DNA from: Pseudomonas sp. P5_109
GTDB taxonomy: Bacteria > Pseudomonadota > Gammaproteobacteria > Pseudomonadales > Pseudomonadaceae
DNA length: 64,000 nucleotides
NCBI RefSeq assembly: GCF_034009455.1
Contig: NZ_CP125380.1
Coordinates: 6,429,001-6,493,000, forward strand
Reading direction: 5' to 3'
Shown: positions 25,604 through 33,562 of the stretch, piece by piece
Layout: the number at the start of each line of letters is the position of its first letter
Position numbering within the stretch: the first letter of the stretch is position 1
The notes under the pieces: model-generated
Databases searched by the model: none
Told to the model about the DNA's origin: nothing
What the model saw: the letters and a program-made list of their open reading frames with translations, nothing else
Made by a program: the position numbers and the translations under genes

Positions 25604-26784
25604 TCGACTTCGAGGCACGCATCATCCGCGATGGCCATTTGCAGACCCTGCGCATCCAGGCGCCGGACCTTGCCCAGGCACGCCGGCAGTTGCAGGACGA
25701 CGGTACGCAGATCATCTCTGTGCAAGCGCGTCGCCAACTGAAGCTGCCCAGCCGTCGCACAAAATTTGCCCTGGGCCTGTTCATTCAGGAACTGGTGGTA
25801 TTGCTCGATGCCGGCCTGGTGCTGGTGGAAGCGGTGGAAACCTTGCGCGACAAAGCGGCACCCGGCGTCAATCGGCAGCTCATGAGTGAGCTGCTGGAAT
25901 CGATGTACCAGGGCAACGCGCTGTCCCGGGCAATGCAGTTCAAGCCGCAGACGTTTCCTTCGCTGTTGATTGCTACCGTGGCGTCCTCGGAGCACAGCGG
26001 CCAGTTGTCCGTCGCGCTGCGGCGTTATCACCATTTCGAGGCTCACCTGGAGACGGTGAAAAAACGCATCAGCGGTGCACTGATGTATCCCTTGGTGGTA
26101 CTGAGTGTCGGCGCGCTGATCCTGCTGTTCCTGTTGTTTTTTGTGATCCCGCGATTTGCCTCGGTGTTCGATGCGGTAGCCGATCTGCCGGCCACCGCCC
26201 GGTTCATGGTGTGGTGGGGAGCACTGGTGCAAACGCGTGGTGTGGAGCTGATGCTCGGCACCCTGGTGGCTGTCGCCAGCCTGGTGCTGCTGTTGCGCAG
26301 CGACGCCTTCAAGCAGCGGGCCAGCGCACTGTTCTGGAAAATCCCGAGCCTGGGTGCCCAGCGCACGCTGTTTATCCTCGCCCGCTTTTACCGCACCGCC
26401 GGAATGCTGCTGATGGGCGGGATGCCGGTGGTCACGGCGATCGCGTTGTCCGGCGCGCTGCTGCCCGGTGAACGCCAGGGCGCACTGCGCCAGGCCATGA
26501 CCGACATCCAGGCTGGCCAGCCGCTGTCGACATCCCTGGCACGCCACCAACTGACCACCGCTGTCGCTGAACGCCTGTTGCGGGTGGGCGAGCAAAGCGG
26601 TGAATTGGCGGCGATGTGTGAACGCATTGCGCAATTTCATGATGAGGCGCTCGAACGGGCCATCGAATTGTTCAGCAAGGTCTTCGAACCCCTACTGATG
26701 CTGGTGGTCGGCGGCTTGATCGGGCTGATCGTGTTCATGTTGTACATGCCGATTTTCGAGTTGGCGGGCTCCATCCAGGGGTAA
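25600..26784 (+). CDS. gspF: Type II secretion inner-membrane platform protein GspF
   Basis: A 394-residue polytopic protein with two T2SSF domains (residues about 65-190 and 265-390) and membrane helices at LMYPLVVLSVGALILLFLLFFVIP, GVELMLGTLVAVASLVLLL and the C-terminal LLMLVVGGLIGLIVFMLYMPIF (each shown in part). Hallmarks are the FIQELVVLLDAGLVLVEAVE start and LLRVGEQSGELAAM before the last helix. It anchors the GspE ATPase at the membrane. It overlaps the transglycosylase gene by 4 bp and precedes gspE by 4 bp. Confidence 0.94.
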   Translation: MIDFEARIIRDGHLQTLRIQAPDLAQARRQLQDDGTQIISVQARRQLKLPSRRTKFALGLFIQELVVLLDAGLVLVEAVETLRDKAAPGVNRQLMSELLESMYQGNALSRAMQFKPQTFPSLLIATVASSEHSGQLSVALRRYHHFEAHLETVKKRISGALMYPLVVLSVGALILLFLLFFVIPRFASVFDAVADLPATARFMVWWGALVQTRGVELMLGTLVAVASLVLLLRSDAFKQRASALFWKIPSLGAQRTLFILARFYRTAGMLLMGGMPVVTAIALSGALLPGERQGALRQAMTDIQAGQPLSTSLARHQLTTAVAERLLRVGEQSGELAAMCERIAQFHDEALERAIELFSKVFEPLLMLVVGGLIGLIVFMLYMPIFELAGSIQG

Positions 26785-26788
26785 TGCG

Positions 26789-28426
26789 ATGAGTGATCAA
26801 ACCCGACAATGGCAAATCCTCGCCGACCGGCAAGGGCTGTCGATGGCCAATTATTTGCTGGAGGAGCTGAACAACACGCCCGAGCAATTGCAGGCAATTG
26901 CCAGACAACTCGGTTTGAAGGCCATCGACCCGCGAGAACTCGACAATCACTGGCGTTTCGACCTGCTGCCCCTGCCCCAGGCGCTGATCCATCAGGTGCT
27001 GGTGGTGGACAATCAAGGTGAGCCCTGCCTGGTGTTGGGGGATCCGTTTTCACTGGCCAGTCGTCGCTGGATCCAGTCTTCCAGAACCTTGCAATCACTG
27101 CCTCTGGGCATGAGTTTGGCGGGCGCGGTGAAACAGCAGTTGACCCTGGCCGAAGCCAGCCAACGGGTCATGCAACCCTTCGGCGAGGACGACGAAAATG
27201 CTCGAGTAATGCAGGCAGCCCAGGAGATCTCACTGAGCAGTATTGCCCGCGACGACAACCCGGTGGTGCGCCTGGTCAACTCAATGTTATTCGATGCCCT
27301 GCAAAGCCGCGCGAGCGATATTCACGTCGAATCCACGCCCCAGGGCCTGGAGATCAAGTACCGCATCGACGGTGTGCTGCAAAAAATGGGGCAGGCAGCC
27401 GGGCTGGATATGGCAGAGCAGTCGCTGTCGCGGATCAAGGTCTTGTCGGAGCTGGACATAGGCGAACGACGGGTGCCTCAGGACGGTCGTTTCAAGGCCA
27501 GGATTCAGGCTCGCGAAGTGGATTTTCGGGTGTCGATCATGCCCAGTATCCACGGCGAAGATGCCGTGCTGCGTATCCTCGACAAGTCGCAACGGGGCGA
27601 AGCACTGAGCCTCGATTCCCTGGGACTGGCTGCCGACACCATCGCGCGTATTCGTGTCCTGGCCAGTGAGCCCTACGGCATGTTGCTGGTGACGGGGCCA
27701 ACCGGTAGCGGCAAATCCACCACCTTGTATGCCGCCTTGTCGGAGACCAATACTGGCGAAAAGAAAATCATCACCATCGAAGACCCGGTGGAATACGAGT
27801 TACCAGGGGTCTTGCAAATTCCGGTCAACGACAAAAAGGGGCTGACCTTCGCCCGTGGCCTGCGCTCGATCCTGCGTCATGACCCGGACACGATTCTGGT
27901 GGGGGAAATCCGCGACGGCGAGACTGCCGGCATAGCCGTACAGGCAGCGCTGACCGGGCACCTGGTGATGTCCTCGGTGCATGCCAACAGCGCCTTCAGC
28001 GTGTTGGAGCGCTTCATCTACATGGACGTGGAGCCGGCCAGTTTTGTCGAGGCGCTGAACGGTGTGGTTGCCCAACGACTGGTACGGCGCATCTGCGAGG
28101 AGTGCGCCGTGGATATCGAGCCCGATGCTGAACTGACGCGACTGGCGAAGCTGTCGCCATTGCACTTGAAGGACGGTCGTTACCGGGTCGGCAAGGGTTG
28201 TGAGGCCTGTCGTCACACCGGCTATCGCGGGCGATTGGCACTGGCCGAGGTGTTGACCGTCACCGACAGCATCAAGGAAGGATTGCTGCAACGCAGTTCG
28301 GCGTCTGCCCTGCGGGAGTTGGCGCAGCAGGCTGGCCACCTGTTTATCCGCGATATCGCACTGGCCAGCGCTGCCGCCGGACACACCACACTCAAGGAGA
28401 TTCACCGTGTCATCTCTCTGTATTGA
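26789..28426 (+). CDS. gspE: Type II secretion ATPase GspE
   Basis: A 545-residue secretion ATPase of the GspE/PilB family that powers pseudopilus assembly. It has an N-terminal domain (residues 1-130), Walker A GPTGSGKSTT near residue 302, the Asp box ITIEDPVEYELPGVLQIPV, Walker B ILVGEIRDGETAG, and the His box LTGHLVMSSVHANSA. A tetracysteine zinc module (CEEC near 436 and GCEACRHTG near 470) is typical of GspE. It overlaps the next gene by 20 bp. Confidence 0.95.
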   Translation: MSDQTRQWQILADRQGLSMANYLLEELNNTPEQLQAIARQLGLKAIDPRELDNHWRFDLLPLPQALIHQVLVVDNQGEPCLVLGDPFSLASRRWIQSSRTLQSLPLGMSLAGAVKQQLTLAEASQRVMQPFGEDDENARVMQAAQEISLSSIARDDNPVVRLVNSMLFDALQSRASDIHVESTPQGLEIKYRIDGVLQKMGQAAGLDMAEQSLSRIKVLSELDIGERRVPQDGRFKARIQAREVDFRVSIMPSIHGEDAVLRILDKSQRGEALSLDSLGLAADTIARIRVLASEPYGMLLVTGPTGSGKSTTLYAALSETNTGEKKIITIEDPVEYELPGVLQIPVNDKKGLTFARGLRSILRHDPDTILVGEIRDGETAGIAVQAALTGHLVMSSVHANSAFSVLERFIYMDVEPASFVEALNGVVAQRLVRRICEECAVDIEPDAELTRLAKLSPLHLKDGRYRVGKGCEACRHTGYRGRLALAEVLTVTDSIKEGLLQRSSASALRELAQQAGHLFIRDIALASAAAGHTTLKEIHRVISLY

Positions 28427-29141
28427 GCACGTGGTGTTGCTGCAAAGCACGGGCGCCAGCTGGGCCGCCCGCCCCCGCTGGAAAACCGCAACGACCTGGC
28501 GCAGTCACCAGGACGGCGAGCCCCTGGGTGCTTGCGCCGCCCTGCTGGAACGGGCGCCAAGAGGGCGTTTGCGCTATCTGGACCGGGTCACATTACTGTT
28601 GGGCTTTCCCCATGTGCACTACTGGATTCTGCCCTGGCAAGCAGGCCTGTATAGCCAGGCCGATTGGCAAGGTTACGCCCGGGCGAGCTTGAGCCAGCAG
28701 ACCGGCATTGACCCGACCCTCTGGCAGGTACAGGTCGCACCGCCAGGCTTCGGTCAAAGCTGCCTTGCGGTGGCTACTCCCCTGGATCTGCTGGAAGACT
28801 TGCGCATCCTGTTCAAGCTCAAGGCCCTGCCGTTTAGTGCCTGTGTACCCTTGCTGACAGCAACCCTGCAGCATTACGGCAAGCAGTTGCGTGGTGACTG
28901 TGTGTTGGCGGTGCCTGAAACCAGCGCCCTCGGTTGCGTCTACCTGCAGCAAGGGAAAGTCAGCCAGGTCTGCTTGATACACACCGCTCCCGACAGTCTC
29001 CTGAGTAACAACCTGTTCACCGCCAACCTATTGGTTGAACAACACCCGCCAACCACCTTTGTCGCCACCCCTCGCCCCGTGGAGCCGCCCGAACACTGGC
29101 TGGGGCCACCCCACCCCTGGTTGATGGAGCCGGCACCATGA
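28407..29141 (+). CDS. Secretion operon protein in the GspL/PilM position
   Basis: A 244-residue protein without a signal peptide or membrane helix. It starts at GTG 28407 behind AAGGAGA, 20 bp inside gspE. Features are weak: Trp-rich segments (HVHYWILPWQAGLYSQADWQGYARASL), a likely beta-rich core (CVLAVPETSALGCVYLQQGKVSQVCLI) and a proline-rich tail. The position just before a PilN-like protein, the lack of membrane segments and the actin-like pattern (VYLQQGKVSQV) suggest the cytoplasmic GspL/PilM equivalent, but I cannot recognise the family from the sequence. Co-translation with gspE is likely. Confidence 0.65.
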   Translation: MSSLCIEHVVLLQSTGASWAARPRWKTATTWRSHQDGEPLGACAALLERAPRGRLRYLDRVTLLLGFPHVHYWILPWQAGLYSQADWQGYARASLSQQTGIDPTLWQVQVAPPGFGQSCLAVATPLDLLEDLRILFKLKALPFSACVPLLTATLQHYGKQLRGDCVLAVPETSALGCVYLQQGKVSQVCLIHTAPDSLLSNNLFTANLLVEQHPPTTFVATPRPVEPPEHWLGPPHPWLMEPAP

Positions 29142-29692
29142 ACCTCGCGCTGCGCAACCGCTGGCAACGCCTGCGGGCCCCGCGCTTGCCGACGATCGAT
29201 TTTCTGCACCCCGGTGCCACCCGCCGCCCCCTTGTGGCGTTGCTATGGCTGATCGCCCTGATGGTGTTGCTCACCACATCGCAGCACTGGCAGCAGATGC
29301 AGCATCAACAGCGACAGACCGACGAATTGGAGCAGCAGTTCATCCAACTGGCCCGGCAACAGGAACAACTGATTCAGTCTGCCATCCACCTTTCACCCCA
29401 GCAAAAGCAACAGTTGGTGATCTTCGCCAGGCAAGCGGTCACCCCGTTCCCCCTGCTCGATGCCGTGGGGCAAGCGTGGTCCCACGATGTGGCGCTGACA
29501 CGCCTGGAGGTCAACACCCAGACCCAAATACTGAACCTTGACCTGGAAGCTCGGGTTCTGGGCGACGCGTTTCGCTTTGTCGAGCGACTCAAGACCCTGA
29601 AAGGCATTCAAGTAAACCTGCAACAAAGCAGCCGTAAAACCAACGATCCAGCCCTCCCGGTGCTGGTCAAGCTAACCCTTGACGGCGGATAA
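29138..29692 (+). CDS. PilN/GspL-like bitopic membrane protein
   Basis: A 184-residue protein with a short cytoplasmic N-terminus containing the PilN-like IDFLHPGATRR, one transmembrane helix (PLVALLWLIALMVLLTT, residues 30-47), a Gln-rich periplasmic coiled coil (QMQHQQRQTDELEQQFIQL), and a small ferredoxin-like C-terminal domain (LTRLEVNTQTQILNLDLEAR). This is the architecture of PilN, MshI and the C-terminal half of GspL. It overlaps the preceding gene by 4 bp. It should form the inner-membrane platform with the PilO-like protein. Confidence 0.85.
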   Translation: MNLALRNRWQRLRAPRLPTIDFLHPGATRRPLVALLWLIALMVLLTTSQHWQQMQHQQRQTDELEQQFIQLARQQEQLIQSAIHLSPQQKQQLVIFARQAVTPFPLLDAVGQAWSHDVALTRLEVNTQTQILNLDLEARVLGDAFRFVERLKTLKGIQVNLQQSSRKTNDPALPVLVKLTLDGG

Positions 29693-29695
29693 GCC

Positions 29696-30256
29696 ATGAT
29701 CAAGCGCTTGACGCGTCGCCTGCCCTCCCTCGTTCAATGGCTACCACGCCTGCAGTGGCAACTGGCGCATTGGCAGCAAATCCTCGGCTTCTGGGGCCTG
29801 CTCGCCCTCGGGGTCATTACCTGCTCGTTGTTGATTAAATGGACACTGATTGTCCCGTCCCTTGAACAGGACGCCTTGCGTCGCCAGGAACTGCAGGCAG
29901 CCATCGCCGAACGCCCTCAAGATGTACAGGTCACCGAGCCGGCAGTGGTAGAAAAATTACCCAGTGCCCAGGCCTTCGCGACTCGCCTGGAAAAGATCCT
30001 GACGCTGATTCAGCAACAGGGATTCAACATCGACCAGACCACCCTGTCCTACTCAACGCCCGGCGATGACGGACTGCAACGGCTGGACATCGACATCCCC
30101 CTGGCTGGCACTTATCCAGCATTGCGTCAGGCCTTGGCCATCGTGGTGCAAGAACCGGCGGTGCGTATCGAAAACCTCACTCTGGAGCGCAAGGAGATCG
30201 ACATTGCGCAGTTGACCATCAACCTCAAGTTGAGCGTATTGGGGGTGGTTGATTGA
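29696..30256 (+). CDS. PilO/GspM-like bitopic membrane protein
   Basis: A 186-residue protein with one transmembrane helix (ILGFWGLLALGVITCSLLIK, residues about 29-50) and a periplasmic domain that begins with a coil (LRRQELQAAIAE) and ends in a PilO/GspM-like ferredoxin fold (RLEKILTLIQQQGFNIDQ..LPLAGTYPALRQALAIVV). It starts 3 bp after the PilN-like gene and its stop overlaps the next start. It is the predicted partner of the PilN-like protein and of the PilP/GspC-like protein. Confidence 0.85.
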   Translation: MIKRLTRRLPSLVQWLPRLQWQLAHWQQILGFWGLLALGVITCSLLIKWTLIVPSLEQDALRRQELQAAIAERPQDVQVTEPAVVEKLPSAQAFATRLEKILTLIQQQGFNIDQTTLSYSTPGDDGLQRLDIDIPLAGTYPALRQALAIVVQEPAVRIENLTLERKEIDIAQLTINLKLSVLGVVD

Positions 30257-30753
30257 AAGTGCCACTCTATCTGCGGATCTTGCTACTGCTCACCCTGTGC
30301 GGTTGCGGCTGGTTGTTCTGGCAGGATCAGGCCGGCAGCCCCAACACACCAACATCCCCCGCAGCAGTGTCCGAAGTATCCACCCCGACGCCACCTGAGC
30401 CGACGCAAACGGCGGTTGCTGAAACCGGCCCTCTGGTGGATGTATTCCCGATTCAGACCTGGAAGCCACCACCTCCACCCCCGGTGGTCAGCAACCCGAC
30501 ACCGACACCGCCGCCCCTGCCGTTTGTTGTCAGTGCGCAATGGCGCTATCAAAACCAGGCCAAGATCGTCGTGCTCAGAGGTAACGGCAACCAATACACC
30601 TTGTGCAACCGATGCACCGTACCGGGCCGGATTCGGCCTGGCGGCATGCTCGACAAAGACTACCGGCTGGACAAATTGACCGACACCAGCGTGGTGCTGA
30701 CGTACTTACCGATGAAGCACGTCAGCACTTTACATCTGGGAACCCAACCGTGA
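30253..30753 (+). CDS. GspC/PilP-like periplasmic linker protein
   Basis: A 166-residue protein with an N-terminal membrane anchor (LYLRILLLLTLCGCGWLFW), a long Pro/Thr/Val-rich linker (residues 28-95), and a small C-terminal HR-like beta domain (KIVVLRGNGNQYTLCNRC..RPGGMLDKDYRLDKLTDTSV). This matches GspC/PilP proteins that connect the inner-membrane platform to the secretin. The LLLLTLCGC segment could also be read as a lipobox (TLCGC). Start is probably TTG at 30253, overlapping the previous stop, or GTG at 30259. Confidence 0.82.
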   Translation: MKVPLYLRILLLLTLCGCGWLFWQDQAGSPNTPTSPAAVSEVSTPTPPEPTQTAVAETGPLVDVFPIQTWKPPPPPPVVSNPTPTPPPLPFVVSAQWRYQNQAKIVVLRGNGNQYTLCNRCTVPGRIRPGGMLDKDYRLDKLTDTSVVLTYLPMKHVSTLHLGTQP

Positions 30754-30771
30754 CGGAAAAAGAGAGTGCCC

Positions 30772-32733
30772 ATGTCAACGCGCACACTAGTTCACTGCTG
30801 CCTTGGATTGTTCCTGCTGACCGGTTGCCAGACGCAGCGCGCCATCGAGCAAAGCGATGAACTGCGCCAGCAAGGTCAAATCGTGGATTCGGTAGAACTG
30901 CTGCAAGCCGAAGCCAGGGAAAACCCCGACGATGTACGACTGCGCACCGCCAACTTCAGCAAACTGGAAATATTGGTCGCCCAATACAGCCGCGAGGCCA
31001 GCGCCGCGTTGCTGCGTGGTGATGACGCCGCGGCCATCGCCGCCATGCAAACCATCCTCAAGTACGACCCTGGCAACCTCGGCGCCCGCCAGGAAATCCA
31101 GAGCATCCAGATGATGCAGCAGCTACGCCCGCAATTGGCTCGGGCTTTCGCGATGAAAGGCAGCAATCCGGTAGAAGCCCTGAATCTGGTGCGCCAGATC
31201 ATCGCGCAGAAACCCAACTATCGCGCAGCCCTTGAGCTGCGCAATGCCCTGACCCGCGAACTGGTGAGCGCCGATTACCTGAGCCCCGACCTCAGTGACG
31301 CCATGCGCAAACCCGTGAGTCTGGAGTTCAGCTCCCAGAGCCTGACGGCCATCTTCGAGACCATCGCCCGCGTGTCAGGCGTCAACTTCGTCATCGACAA
31401 GGACGTGAACCCCAATGCCGCCGCCAGCATGACCGCCACCAGAACCACCGCTGAAGATGCACTCAACCTGCTGCTGGCAACCCAGCAACTGCAGAAGAAA
31501 ATCCTCAACGCCAACACCATCCTGGTGTACCCCTCACGGCCGGAAAAAGATCGCGAATACCGTGAACTGGCGGTGCGTACCTTCTACCTGAGCCACAGCG
31601 ACCCGAAGTTGATCGCCGCCGAAATCAAGCAGTTGCTCAAGCCCAAGGAAGTGCTGGTGGATGAGCGCCTCAACGCAGTGATTGTGCGCGATGGTCTCGA
31701 CACCTTGAGCGCCGTGGAAAAACTAGTGGAAGCCATCGACATCGCCCAGTCGGAAGTGACCATTGATATTCAGGTGCTCGAGGTCAGCCTGGCGGACGAA
31801 CAGAACCTGGGGATCGCCTACCCCGAAAGCATCGGCCTTTCGGTGGGCAACTTCACCAACCTGCCCGAGGGGCTCGCCGGCACCCCTATCAGCGCATTGC
31901 GGGGGATCAATGGCGATAACATTTTGCTCGACACCGGGAGTACTTCAGCACGGATCAACTTGCTACAACGCAGCGGCAACACCGTGACCCTGGCCAACCC
32001 AAGGGTTCGTGTGAAAAACCGCGAGCAGGCTCAGGTCAATATCGGAGACAAGATTCCAGTGATCACCACCACGACCGCCAACCAGATCAGCACTTCTTCA
32101 GTGAGCTACCAGGACGTGGGCCTGAAAATCGAAGTGCAGCCCAACATCAGCCTGGCCGACGAAATCAGCCTCGATCTGTTTGTGGAAATGAGCCACATCA
32201 CCAAACGCATCCCTGGCTCGGAAAATGTTCCGGCTACCTTTGAGCTGGGATCCCGTTCCACCAAAACCATGCTGACAGCACGCAACAATGAAACCCAAGT
32301 GGTCTCAGGACTCATCCGCACGGCAGATATTGATGAAGGGTCGGGCTTGCCATGGCTGAGCAATATCCCGTGGCTGGGCAAAACCTTGTTCGGTACCAAT
32401 CTGGGCACCCAGCAGAGGACAGAAATCATCCTGCTGCTCACCCCCCGGATCGAGCGCAATCTGGATCTGCCGATCTCTCAGGTCAGCACCTTCCACAGCG
32501 GTACCGAGGCGCGCAGTTCCACCGAAGGGATGATCCTGCGTGACACCAGCAATAGCGTCACTCTCAAATCCAGCGGCGCTCCGAGTACCCTGGGTGCACC
32601 GCTGCTACCGCCGATGCAGCAACCGGACGCCAGCTGGCAGCCGTTGCCGCCGCCGGTGCAACAGCAAACGGCAGCGCCGACCGTACCGCCACCCGTACAG
32701 CCGGCACCCATTCCCGCAGCCCTTGGTCCATAA
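30772..32733 (+). CDS. gspD: Secretin, GspD/MshL-like lipoprotein
   Basis: A 653-residue outer-membrane secretin. An N-terminal lipobox (LFLLTGC) predicts lipidation. TPR-like helices (about residues 30-160) precede an N0 domain (KPVSLEFSSQSLTAIFETIA) and a single N1-type module (YLSHSDPKLIAAEIKQLLKP). The secretin domain follows (LANPRVRVKNREQAQVNIGD, SYQDVGLKIEVQP, EIILLLTPRI). The Pro/Gln-rich C-terminal tail of about 110 residues is unusual. One N1 repeat plus a TPR N-terminus is closer to MshL-type secretins than to classical XcpQ. ATG 30772 was chosen over GTG 30766. It ends the operon. Confidence 0.93.
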   Translation: MSTRTLVHCCLGLFLLTGCQTQRAIEQSDELRQQGQIVDSVELLQAEARENPDDVRLRTANFSKLEILVAQYSREASAALLRGDDAAAIAAMQTILKYDPGNLGARQEIQSIQMMQQLRPQLARAFAMKGSNPVEALNLVRQIIAQKPNYRAALELRNALTRELVSADYLSPDLSDAMRKPVSLEFSSQSLTAIFETIARVSGVNFVIDKDVNPNAAASMTATRTTAEDALNLLLATQQLQKKILNANTILVYPSRPEKDREYRELAVRTFYLSHSDPKLIAAEIKQLLKPKEVLVDERLNAVIVRDGLDTLSAVEKLVEAIDIAQSEVTIDIQVLEVSLADEQNLGIAYPESIGLSVGNFTNLPEGLAGTPISALRGINGDNILLDTGSTSARINLLQRSGNTVTLANPRVRVKNREQAQVNIGDKIPVITTTTANQISTSSVSYQDVGLKIEVQPNISLADEISLDLFVEMSHITKRIPGSENVPATFELGSRSTKTMLTARNNETQVVSGLIRTADIDEGSGLPWLSNIPWLGKTLFGTNLGTQQRTEIILLLTPRIERNLDLPISQVSTFHSGTEARSSTEGMILRDTSNSVTLKSSGAPSTLGAPLLPPMQQPDASWQPLPPPVQQQTAAPTVPPPVQPAPIPAALGP

Positions 32734-32751
32734 TCACCCTGGATCGAATGC

Positions 32752-32770
32752 ACGAGCGGGCTTGCTCGCC
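32752..32770. repeat. Single degenerate REP half at the right edge of the secretion block
   Basis: CACGAGCGGGCTTGCTCGCC is an unpaired, degenerate TGTGGGAGCGGGC-type REP word between the convergent ends of gspD and etfB. It has no inverted partner. Confidence 0.5.
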
Positions 32771-32776
32771 ACCACT

Positions 32777-33547
32777 TCAGCGAACCACGCCCTCTTCAAT
32801 CAGCAATTTGAGGATTGCCTCAGCCCCAGCTTGCGCCGTCACGCCTTTAAGCACCTGCCCGCCGCCGCCACTGGCCTTGGCCGTTGCGGCTTTCATACGA
32901 TCGGCGCCACTTTTAGCCTTGATCACTTTCAAGCGCTTTGGCCGTGGCTTGGCCGGTTGCAGGGTGGCGACCGCCAGCAGTTCATCGTCGACGATTTCCA
33001 CGTCCCGGGCCTGCAACACCCCGCGTCGGGCCGGGCCATAGGCGCTCTGGCGCGGCTTTGGCGCTGCGTTATCCACAGTCGCCAGGAACGGCAGACGCAC
33101 CTTCAACCGACGACGCTGACCACGGGGCAAGGCTTGCAGCACCAGCGCCGAACCGCCATCGATCGACTCGACCTGCGCCAGCCCCACCACCAGCGGCCAG
33201 CCGAGGCTTTCGGCCAGCAGGAAGGGCAACATGCCGGAACCTTCACCGGTTTCTGCCTGGCTGCCGGTCAACACCACCTGAGCACCGGCATCGCGCAGAT
33301 ATTCGGTCAATGCCGGCAGTGCATCGGCACCCTCGGGTTGCTCAAGCACATGCAACTGTTCCAGGCCCATGCCCAGATAAGCGCGCAGCGCAGGCTCGGT
33401 GATGTCGCCGGCATGCAGCACTTGCAAGTTATCCCCAGCCAGTTGCAGACCCAGTTCCACCGCCCGTGCATCCTGTTCCGCGCGACGCGGCCGACCGGAG
33501 GTCGGGTGGGCGCCGATGGACACCAGGCTGATGATTTTCGTGCTCAT
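32777..33547 (-). CDS. etfB: Electron transfer flavoprotein beta subunit (dimethylglycine pathway)
   Basis: A 256-residue EtfB/FixA-family protein. The AMP/FAD-contact segment LVVGLAQVESIDGGSALVLQ and the VVLTGSQAETGEGSGMLPFLLAESLGW region identify it, though it diverges from housekeeping EtfB. It would accept electrons with EtfA from DgcAB during dimethylglycine oxidation. It is the last gene of the dipeptidase-DUF5943-dgcA-dgcB-etfA-etfB operon, 15 bp after etfA. The C-terminus has an extra Lys/Gly-rich segment (KAATAKASGGGGQ). Confidence 0.88.
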   Translation of the reverse strand: MSTKIISLVSIGAHPTSGRPRRAEQDARAVELGLQLAGDNLQVLHAGDITEPALRAYLGMGLEQLHVLEQPEGADALPALTEYLRDAGAQVVLTGSQAETGEGSGMLPFLLAESLGWPLVVGLAQVESIDGGSALVLQALPRGQRRRLKVRLPFLATVDNAAPKPRQSAYGPARRGVLQARDVEIVDDELLAVATLQPAKPRPKRLKVIKAKSGADRMKAATAKASGGGGQVLKGVTAQAGAEAILKLLIEEGVVR

Positions 33548-33562
33548 AACCCTTTCCTTCCC

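Noticed and set aside
21192..32733. A complete type II secretion system or a type IV pilus operon
   Set aside because: GspH, I, J, K, a prepilin peptidase and a retraction ATPase are not encoded; the set is best described as a minimal hybrid.
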